Translations under genes and position numbers: made by a program
DNA from: Saprospiraceae bacterium
Lineage (GTDB): Bacteria > Bacteroidota > Bacteroidia > Chitinophagales > Saprospiraceae
DNA: 55,258 nt
Direction of reading: 5' to 3'
Assembly (NCBI GenBank): GCA_020630775.1
Contig: JAHDIN010000023.1
Location: 1 to 55,258 of the forward strand
Notes under the pieces: model-generated
Told to the model about the DNA's origin: nothing
Databases searched by the model: none
Seen by the model: only the letters and a program-made list of their open reading frames with translations
In this document: positions 24,795 through 32,144 of the stretch, one piece after another
Layout of the letters: the number at the start of each line of letters is the position of its first letter
Numbering within the stretch: position 1 is the first letter of the stretch

Positions 24795-27665
24795 TCATAT
24801 CTTCACCAACCTCCCCACAAATTGATTCAAGTCATTTTGAAAATGTAAAATATACGCACCTGCTCCCAAATCAGAACAATCTATGATTGTTTGGGGATCA
24901 ATGATATTAATTTCCTTGACCTTGATATGATTGCTTGAGTAAATCGTAAGTAACCCCGGCAATCTTTCATTTCTATCAATGCTAAAATTTAATTGATGGA
25001 GTACAGGATTAGGACCAAACTTGATAAAGTCAGTCGCATCCATTAATTTCTTTTCTACGTCATGACTAGGTGTGCAGATAACATCTTCTGCATCAATGGT
25101 TCTGACTTCAATATACCTTGTCGAATCACAGCCTACTTCGTTGATGTAATACTCTTCGTACAAGCCTTCAGTGTATCCTTCAAAATCATAACCCGGGCAT
25201 ACATCAACGACTTCAAGGCTTTCACTAGGATAAAGAATTTCTAGATTAATCGCTCTCAAAGAGTCACAACCAACAGCATTAACAAGCATATCTTCATAAA
25301 ATCCTGATTGATCGTAGCCTTCAAAAGCTTCACCTTTGCAAATCGATATATCATAGTAGGATTCAGAATGTGATAACACTTTTAAGTTGAGATACCTCGT
25401 CGAATCGCAGCCTTGCATATTGGTAAATATATCTTTGTATTGCCCTGATTCATTATATCCCATGTATGTTTCTCCTTCACATATTTCTACGTCGAACGAG
25501 TGATTGTGCTCTGTATGTACTATTAAATTTAATTCTCTTATAGAATCACATCCATTGGAGTTTCTAAATATATCAACGTATGTTCCTGATGCGTTGTATC
25601 CTTCAAAGAATTCGCCAAAGCAAAGTTCTTTTTCAATTATAGAGTGACTTTTGGGATTAACTTTTAAGTTGAGATACCTCGTCGAATCGCAGCCGTATTC
25701 ATTAGTAAATACATCTATGTATTCTCCAGATGCTGAATACCCTAAGTAAGTCTCGTTTTCGCAAATGGTCTCTTCTAAGAAAATTTCATTTTCTGGATAA
25801 TGGTATAGATTGAAACTAACTATGGAGTCGCATCCTACTCGAGCTTGAAGCGTGTCCCTGTATTTATCTTCTTCTGTATAGCCTCTGAAGCTTTCTCCCT
25901 TGCAAATAAATATGTTACCTATGAAGTTAGAATAGGCGCTTGTTTTTCTAAGTCTAATAATTTCTAAAGTATCACAACCTTCATTTGACGGAATAGTATC
26001 ATAATGAGTGCCTACTTCAGTATATCCCTTATAATTGTCACCTTCACAAATCCAAATCCGGCTATACTTGACTGGTGCGTCTTCATGCTTTAAAGTGATA
26101 TATAAAACAGAATCACATCCTGTATCCGATGCTACTTTCACAGAATAAAAACCAGGTTGCTTTAAGCCATAAACATCTTCTTCAGGGCAGACTGTAGTAT
26201 TGATGACACGTTCAATTAGTGGTTTGATTTTTAAATTGGTAATAACGATAGAATCGCACTTGTTTTGTCTTTTTATAAATCTCTTATATTGGCCAGGATG
26301 TAAGAAGCCATGATAATCATCTCCTTCACAAATACTAATTTCTTCTTCTGTTACAGGTGCGTTTTGACATACATCCGTGATGGTAATTTGGTCGTTTTCA
26401 TCAAAAGGGTTGGACCATTTTTCATTTGTAAATATATCCGTACCGCTTAATGTTTTCATAAAAGCGATTAAGTCCTCTATGTCATTATCTCTAAGTCGTG
26501 GATTAAGAGTTGTAGGACCTTGCGGACCCTGCGCTCCCTGTGCGCCTTGTGGACCTTGATTTCCAGTTACTGGACCTGTGTATCCGCCACTTGCTCTTGG
26601 TACGCCAGCATGTAATGAACTGTGCAAGCCTTCAGGTTGTGTTTGTCTACTCAGACCAATTTTAGAGTAATGATCCATGACTTCTTCTAAAGTCTGTAAA
26701 CTACCATCATGCATGTATGGGCCTATTTCAATGCCGTTAGGATTAAATAAATTTCTTAGACTTGGGGATCTTTTAACTGTGGTATCTTTCTCGTCAGGAT
26801 GTCCAATCACACCAACAATACCATTGTGACCTGTGAGTGAAGTTTTTCTTGTTGTAAAATTATCGATGCCATGACAATCGGCACATCCCATTCGTCCGAA
26901 AAGCATATTGTTGGCATTGCCAACTGACATGCCATCAACATCTTCAGGAAACTCAGAAAGAAATAATTTCTTACCTCTGTTTTCGCTTTCTGTAAAATTG
27001 GGGAAGGGCATCTTTGCATCGTAGACTTGATTTCTCCCAACATCATATTTTGAATCAAAGGATACTATAGATCTGACAAATTCAGTAAGTGCTAAATTGA
27101 CTCTTTCTTCTGTGATATACGCATCACCAAATGCTTTAGTTAAAAGCGGCTTATAATAAGGTACATCTTTTAATCGACTTATCAGTGAATCAATTTTTGG
27201 TTGTCCATTTTCACCACTAAATCCCATTTCAATAGCATTCGTTAGTACCATTACAGGTAGACTGTCTAGTTCGCCAGCTCTTCTATCCCAAAATACTTCG
27301 GGCATGTGGTTGAGATTTAAATTAACCAGTCGTGTGGAATGTCTTTCTGTCAATTTTTTATCAAAACCTGGGCTAGCAACTAAGGTGTCTCCAAACGCAA
27401 ATTCTTGTTTGTGACAACTAGCACAAGAAATAGAACTGTTTAATGAAAGTTGATTGTCATAAAATAAGACACGTCCCAAAGTAGACACCTCATCAGATAA
27501 AGGTTTTGAGAATGTGGCTTCCGCATACATGTAATTGGGAACGGCGGGATTAGAATAATTAAAAAGCGTTCCTAAGTCTAATACATTTTGGTTGAAAAAC
27601 GGGATCGCTTGGATGGATAGGAATATGGAAGTTATGATAGCCAGTGTTGTAAGTTTATTTTTCAT
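24795..27665 (-). CDS. Di-haem cytochrome c peroxidase fused to nine GCDS repeats and a T9SS domain
   Basis: A 956-residue exported protein. After a signal peptide (1-20), residues 45-410 form a CcpA/MauG-type peroxidase with two haem sites, 'CASCH' (81-85) and 'CADCH' (261-265), and 'MHDGSLQTLEEVMDHY'. A collagen-like Gly-x-y stretch sits at about 361-385, just before the final domain helix 'DIEDLIAFMKTL'. Residues 445-870 carry nine repeats of about 47-50 residues, each starting 'ICxGexxxGY' and ending 'GCDSxxxxNL', with two Cys per repeat that probably form a disulfide. The last 80 residues are a T9SS sorting domain ('FGPNPVLHQLNFSI'). It likely reduces peroxide at the cell surface or outside the cell, with the repeats as a stalk. 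Confidence 0.9.
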   Translation of the reverse strand: MKNKLTTLAIITSIFLSIQAIPFFNQNVLDLGTLFNYSNPAVPNYMYAEATFSKPLSDEVSTLGRVLFYDNQLSLNSSISCASCHKQEFAFGDTLVASPGFDKKLTERHSTRLVNLNLNHMPEVFWDRRAGELDSLPVMVLTNAIEMGFSGENGQPKIDSLISRLKDVPYYKPLLTKAFGDAYITEERVNLALTEFVRSIVSFDSKYDVGRNQVYDAKMPFPNFTESENRGKKLFLSEFPEDVDGMSVGNANNMLFGRMGCADCHGIDNFTTRKTSLTGHNGIVGVIGHPDEKDTTVKRSPSLRNLFNPNGIEIGPYMHDGSLQTLEEVMDHYSKIGLSRQTQPEGLHSSLHAGVPRASGGYTGPVTGNQGPQGAQGAQGPQGPTTLNPRLRDNDIEDLIAFMKTLSGTDIFTNEKWSNPFDENDQITITDVCQNAPVTEEEISICEGDDYHGFLHPGQYKRFIKRQNKCDSIVITNLKIKPLIERVINTTVCPEEDVYGLKQPGFYSVKVASDTGCDSVLYITLKHEDAPVKYSRIWICEGDNYKGYTEVGTHYDTIPSNEGCDTLEIIRLRKTSAYSNFIGNIFICKGESFRGYTEEDKYRDTLQARVGCDSIVSFNLYHYPENEIFLEETICENETYLGYSASGEYIDVFTNEYGCDSTRYLNLKVNPKSHSIIEKELCFGEFFEGYNASGTYVDIFRNSNGCDSIRELNLIVHTEHNHSFDVEICEGETYMGYNESGQYKDIFTNMQGCDSTRYLNLKVLSHSESYYDISICKGEAFEGYDQSGFYEDMLVNAVGCDSLRAINLEILYPSESLEVVDVCPGYDFEGYTEGLYEEYYINEVGCDSTRYIEVRTIDAEDVICTPSHDVEKKLMDATDFIKFGPNPVLHQLNFSIDRNERLPGLLTIYSSNHIKVKEINIIDPQTIIDCSDLGAGAYILHFQNDLNQFVGRLVKI
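25378..25694. repeat. Two identical 35-bp blocks within the GCDS repeats
   Basis: Positions 25378-25412 and 25660-25694 are identical over 35 nt and lie 282 nt apart, i.e. two repeat units of 141 nt (47 codons). The rest of each repeat has diverged, so this block reflects recent copying between repeats. Confidence 0.7.
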
Positions 27666-27837
27666 CAGTCATCGATATGCTCTTTCATGTCAATCACTTT
27701 AAAAAGGTTATGAAAAAAAAATGGCCTCCATACCAACAACTGTCTTTTAACTCGGTGTCTTTAATAATAAAATTATAGCACAGAGTAATTTGAAACAATT
27801 TATAATATATTCATTATCAATCTTTTAACAACTAGTC

Positions 27838-29343
27838 ATGAATTTAAAGCAACTTCTTTTCCTTTCCGTTTTATGCACTTTTATCGCTTGCGAATCTGAA
27901 AATGAATTCGTTCAAGACGACAGACAACTATCAAACGGCTTATCATTCGATAGCAATAATCCTGCAGGTGGTTTTGAAAATAATGGTGGCGGCGAACCTA
28001 CTTTCAATGAAATTGTAGAAAATCCTTTCATAAAAGTCGAGGATGAAGCTATTTCAACATTTTCTATAGATGCAGATGGCGCCTCTTATTCTAATGTTCG
28101 ACGACATATTAATTCAGGTTTGAAACCGCATCCTGATGGTATAAGAACTGAAGAATTAGTTAATTATTTTAATTATGATTATCCCGAAGCGAACAGTAAT
28201 ATGCCTATCTCATTAAGTGGAGAAGTCTCTTCATGTCCTTGGAAAGGCAATCATTTATTAATGCGTGTAGGCATTAAAGGACGTACAATAAAACCTCAGG
28301 AATACCCAGCATCTAATTTGGTTTTCTTAATTGACGTCTCAGGAAGTATGAATCCAGATAATAGATTGCCATTACTTCAAGAAGGCTTTAAGCGATTTGT
28401 AGACCAATTGAGAGATGAAGATAGGGTAGCTTTAGTGACATATTCTGGAAATGCAGGATTGGTTTTAAATTCCACTTCAGGGAGTGAGAAAGACAAAATA
28501 AAGGAAGCCATTGATGATCTAAAATCTGGGGGAAGTACGAATGGAGAAGGAGGTATAAAGTTAGCCTATGAGATAGCTGAAGCTAATTTTGTAGAGGGTG
28601 CGAATAATCGAATTATTGTAGCATCTGATGGTAATTTTAATGTCGGCATTATCAATCAAGAGGAGTTGGTAAATTTGATAGAAGAGAAAAGAGAGTCAGG
28701 TATTTTCCTGACAATATTAGGCGTTGGAGAAAATTATAATGATGCTACATTAGAGCAAATTGCGAATAATGGTAATGGTAGTTTTGAGTATTTAGATAAT
28801 GAAGCTCAGTTGGATAAAGTCTTTATAGATGAGTACAATAAGTTCTTTACTGTAGCTAAAGATGTCAAAGTGCAAATTGAATTTAATAAACAGATGGTCA
28901 AAGAGTATAGATTGATTGGTTATGAGAACCGATTGCTGTCAACTGAAGAATTTCTCGATGATGAAAAAGATGCGGGTGAAATTGGCGCAGGTCAAAGTAT
29001 CACGGCTTTATATGAAATTATACCTACTGATAGACAAGATAAAAACATTCCTACCTTTTCCATTGACTTTAGATATAAGCAGCCTGATGCCGATAATAGT
29101 CAGGGATTAACTTTAGATGTGTATAATGAAAATGCCGACTTTTCTAATGCCTCTGCAAATCATAGGTTCGCAGCTTCAGTGGCTTCTTACAGTTTGTTAC
29201 TAAGAGACTCTGAGTATAAGGGCAATACGTCATTTGATAAGATTTATGATTGGGCCAATGGTTCTAAAGATGCTTTTGATCCATTTGGGTATAAGTCCGA
29301 CTTTTTGGATCTCGTTAAAGATGCAGAGGAAATTTATAGATAA
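27838..29343 (+). CDS. VWA-domain lipoprotein (YfbK type)
   Basis: A 501-residue lipoprotein with lipobox 'FIAC' (Cys18). Residues 65-165 match the YfbK N-terminal domain ('STFSIDADGASYSNVRRHIN', 'IRTEELVNYFNYDYP'); residues 165-340 are a von Willebrand A domain with an intact MIDAS 'DVSGSMN'; the C-terminal part ends with the DUF3520-type tail ('FDPFGYKSDFLDLVKDAE'). VWA domains bind partner proteins through a metal ion. The usual companions in other Bacteroidota (sigma factor or MoxR) are not adjacent. It is divergent from the peroxidase gene. Confidence 0.9.
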   Translation: MNLKQLLFLSVLCTFIACESENEFVQDDRQLSNGLSFDSNNPAGGFENNGGGEPTFNEIVENPFIKVEDEAISTFSIDADGASYSNVRRHINSGLKPHPDGIRTEELVNYFNYDYPEANSNMPISLSGEVSSCPWKGNHLLMRVGIKGRTIKPQEYPASNLVFLIDVSGSMNPDNRLPLLQEGFKRFVDQLRDEDRVALVTYSGNAGLVLNSTSGSEKDKIKEAIDDLKSGGSTNGEGGIKLAYEIAEANFVEGANNRIIVASDGNFNVGIINQEELVNLIEEKRESGIFLTILGVGENYNDATLEQIANNGNGSFEYLDNEAQLDKVFIDEYNKFFTVAKDVKVQIEFNKQMVKEYRLIGYENRLLSTEEFLDDEKDAGEIGAGQSITALYEIIPTDRQDKNIPTFSIDFRYKQPDADNSQGLTLDVYNENADFSNASANHRFAASVASYSLLLRDSEYKGNTSFDKIYDWANGSKDAFDPFGYKSDFLDLVKDAEEIYR

Positions 29344-29388
29344 ATCCAAATTCGAATGTAGTTTAAGTTTTATCTAAAATCATTTATT

Positions 29389-30159
29389 ATGAACAAATTA
29401 TATTTTGGTTTACTTTTTTTAATCATCTTCATTAGCTGCGGTAAAGATGATCCTACTACTGAATGTCCAGAATGTAGGGTCTTAGAAACCCCATTGTTGA
29501 AAATGATTGACTTTAATCAGTTTGGTTCTGTTTATCAAGAACGTTATAATTATGATCAGGACTTCCAATTAGTTTCTATATCATCAGATTATGTTGAAGG
29601 ATCTACAATTGAAGTTGTTTTTAAGAATGGGCAATTGAATCATTATTTATCTTCAAATGATAATGCTCCAGGTGTTTATTCAAGAATTGATTCAGTTATT
29701 TATAATGTTGATAATCGTATCCAACAAATTATAACATCTAGAGGTCAAGGCGATGTACTTCAAACTTATGAATACACATATGATAGTTCGGGAAAATTAA
29801 ATTCGCGAGCGCTGTATTTCAATAATTTTTTAGGAGCATTTTATTATGAGCGGTACGAATGGGACGGACTGAATATAAAAAACATTAAACACTATCGAGA
29901 TCAGGAGTTACAATATGAGGTAGATTATGAATACGATGAAAAGATTAATTTCAGAAGAGGGCTTCCTAATTGCCTTTTGCAAACTGCTGAGGCGTGGAGT
30001 GAAAATAATGTCATCAAATTCGAGTACACTGAGCATGCCTTAACATTAGACTTGGCTTGTAATCCATGCGTTTTTGATTTAGATTATAATGAGTTTGATC
30101 AACCAATAAGTTTTAATAATACGGAAATAGAATGGTATTGGGATATTCAATATGAATAA
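29389..30159 (+). CDS. Lipoprotein with YD-like strand repeats, unknown function
   Basis: A 256-residue lipoprotein with lipobox 'FISC' (Cys17). The mature part is a series of short beta strands rich in Tyr/Asp ('YNYDQDFQLVSIS', 'TYEYTYDSSGKLNSRALYF', 'YEVDYEYDEK'), the pattern seen in YD/RHS-like and DUF4595-like Bacteroidota lipoproteins. Function unknown. It follows the VWA lipoprotein by 45 nt and may share its transcript. Confidence 0.75.
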   Translation: MNKLYFGLLFLIIFISCGKDDPTTECPECRVLETPLLKMIDFNQFGSVYQERYNYDQDFQLVSISSDYVEGSTIEVVFKNGQLNHYLSSNDNAPGVYSRIDSVIYNVDNRIQQIITSRGQGDVLQTYEYTYDSSGKLNSRALYFNNFLGAFYYERYEWDGLNIKNIKHYRDQELQYEVDYEYDEKINFRRGLPNCLLQTAEAWSENNVIKFEYTEHALTLDLACNPCVFDLDYNEFDQPISFNNTEIEWYWDIQYE

Positions 30160-30216
30160 TCAAAGTGAAAATCTAACTACTCACTTAAGTTTAAAATGAT
30201 GGGCAGCTTTAAATAG

Positions 30217-31353
30217 TTAGCCCATTATTTTTTGGTTACGAACAAACTTCAATATTAAAAGTACAATTAATGCTAAGCTTACAGCATGAAATGATTGTAT
30301 TTGAAATATTGTAACTAGCATAGCCAAAGTTAGAGTAACCCCTATTGCTATTTGAATCCATCTTGAATGGCTAAATAACCTTACCAAATATAGAGGGCTC
30401 AACCACAATACATTCCAATTTGATTTAGTAGGAATATGATCTGTACCCAACCACATGAAGAGTATAATTATACTTGATATACCCGCTATGAGATACCAAA
30501 ATTTATCATAGCGCTTAAGCCATTTAGGAGATTCTAGTTTCCTGTATTTGGAGAATAAATAGAATTCAAGAAGAAGAAGTATAAGACCGAGAAGAGTTGG
30601 ACTGAGCCAACTTGATTTTCGTCTGCGGTCAACTTCAGATTCAAAATCTAACATGACTCCTGAAGATTTGATCAAAGGGGTACCGTTTATAGTAGTATTC
30701 TCTAGGGCTCTATATAAGTAGGAAGGTAAAAACATTTGATCATTGACATAAGCCTTTCGATCGGCCACTTTTCCTAAAATTAAATCTATTCCAAAATCCA
30801 TCCAAGGACTGCCTTCGGTGAACTCATCTAATAAATTTCTGAAGCTCTTGACCTCAAATGATGCTGTGTCAATGGATACATGATCAATATTTTTTAAAAT
30901 AATATCCCTAGGTCTTGTCGAACAATTATCGAAGAAAAAGTCATACTTGTATTTTCTGTTTTCTGGTTTATAGTTTTCTCTAATCTTTTGATAGATGTTG
31001 TTTTTTTGCTCTGTATTGAGATTAAGAATTTGTTTATAGATGGACCTTTTTTCAAAAGCATAGTTGTCTATAAAATCTTTCTGAGATTGGATGCCCAACC
31101 AATAAAGAAGTTTACCTCTTAAAAACTTAGAAAGAAAGCCTGGTTCTTTAAAACTGAATAAACCGTAATTGTAAATTTCATTCTTTTTTGTTACTGGATC
31201 AATGATATGTATAGCAGTATGACCAAAGGTGTTATAGGCGTCATCTCCTTGTCGGCAAGTAAGTAATGAAACTGTGGCAGCTTCTGATAATTGCCCAAAG
31301 AGTGGTGATCCAAGAAAACAACTCAATATGAAAATATATTTAATGGCCTTCAT
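30217..31353 (-). CDS. DUF4105 (Lnb-like) membrane protein
   Basis: A 378-residue protein with signal peptide, a periplasmic DUF4105 domain at about 22-200 ('EAATVSLLTCRQGDDAYNTF', 'GHTAIHIID', 'FFFDNCSTRPRDIIL') and four C-terminal membrane helices at about 250-375. The conserved His in 'FGHTAIHI' and Cys in 'DNCSTRPRD' form a NlpC/P60-like Cys-His pair, the arrangement also seen in lipoprotein N-acyltransferase Lnb. It may act on lipoproteins or lipids; substrate not shown. Its ATG overlaps the PaiB-like gene end by 14 nt. Confidence 0.85.
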   Translation of the reverse strand: MKAIKYIFILSCFLGSPLFGQLSEAATVSLLTCRQGDDAYNTFGHTAIHIIDPVTKKNEIYNYGLFSFKEPGFLSKFLRGKLLYWLGIQSQKDFIDNYAFEKRSIYKQILNLNTEQKNNIYQKIRENYKPENRKYKYDFFFDNCSTRPRDIILKNIDHVSIDTASFEVKSFRNLLDEFTEGSPWMDFGIDLILGKVADRKAYVNDQMFLPSYLYRALENTTINGTPLIKSSGVMLDFESEVDRRRKSSWLSPTLLGLILLLLEFYLFSKYRKLESPKWLKRYDKFWYLIAGISSIIILFMWLGTDHIPTKSNWNVLWLSPLYLVRLFSHSRWIQIAIGVTLTLAMLVTIFQIQSFHAVSLALIVLLILKFVRNQKIMG

Positions 31354-31969
31354 GTAGATTGGGTCTTAGTTTTTGCATTTCTTTAGCGATTTCTCTTTCG
31401 AGTGGAAATTCAGATTGCTCTAATTTTTCAATGATAACTTTAAAATTTTTATCGTCTCTATTTTGACTCAATTTATACTTTGCTTGTAAATCAGTGACTT
31501 TCATTTCTAAACCAATCAATCCATCTAAATGTGCTTGCAGCATATCCGGTGGCATATCACTTGTATTGTAACGATTAGGTCTTCCATCTTCATATCTATC
31601 CACCAATTTATTAATAGAATCCAAAAGTTCTTCATTTTCTAAAACTCTAAATTGTCCATAAGCATGTACGGCAATATAGTTCCATGTGGGGACATTGATA
31701 TGATCATACCAAGAGGAAGAGACATAGGCATGCGGTTCTGAAAAAATAGCTAACACTTCTTCACCAGAAACTAGATTTCCAATAGGGTTTGCTTTAGCCA
31801 CATGGCCTTGCAAATACAATGCATCATCTGTCAGTTTGGCTTCGAGAGGGATATGTACAGCTTCGATTTTTTTGTTGACTTGACCAATTACAGTCGCAAA
31901 AGAATACTTCTTGATAAAGTCTAATCCGAGGTGCGGGTCTTCAATTTTATGGTATTTAGGAATGTACAT
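31340..31969 (-). CDS. FMN-binding negative transcriptional regulator, PaiB family
   Basis: A 209-residue protein starting 'MYIPKYHKIED', with a split-barrel flavin fold shown by 'FATVIGQVNKKIEAVHIPLE', 'LQGHVAKANP' and 'SSSWYDHINVPTWNYIAVHAYG'. Length matches the family. PaiB was first described as a regulator in Bacillus, but many members are flavin or haem-binding proteins of unclear role. It is upstream of and overlaps the DUF4105 gene. Confidence 0.9.
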   Translation of the reverse strand: MYIPKYHKIEDPHLGLDFIKKYSFATVIGQVNKKIEAVHIPLEAKLTDDALYLQGHVAKANPIGNLVSGEEVLAIFSEPHAYVSSSWYDHINVPTWNYIAVHAYGQFRVLENEELLDSINKLVDRYEDGRPNRYNTSDMPPDMLQAHLDGLIGLEMKVTDLQAKYKLSQNRDDKNFKVIIEKLEQSEFPLEREIAKEMQKLRPNLHEGH

Positions 31970-32144
31970 AATGCCTGTTTGTAATCAAAGATACATGCTT
32001 ATGTTAAGGGGCACTAATCTTATTAAATTAGGTTTAGTCATCATATATAAACTGTTATTTATTAGTTACATATCATTAAGATTAAATATGTATAGGTGTA
32101 ACTATCCTAAATTTATGTCTTATATGTAGTCAAAACCTTTAAAA

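Noticed and set aside
26230-26480. Frameshift or assembly join between the peroxidase and repeat parts
   Set aside because: The frame is continuous, with a sensible linker after the last peroxidase helix and a first repeat of normal length, so a true fusion is the simplest reading.
26807-27058. 83-residue frame on the same strand inside the peroxidase gene
   Set aside because: Different frame within an intact peroxidase; no frameshift, since haem motifs on both sides are in one frame.
31911-32129. 72-residue plus-strand ORF before the 32145 gene
   Set aside because: Partly antisense to the PaiB gene, low-complexity and without signal; treated as chance.
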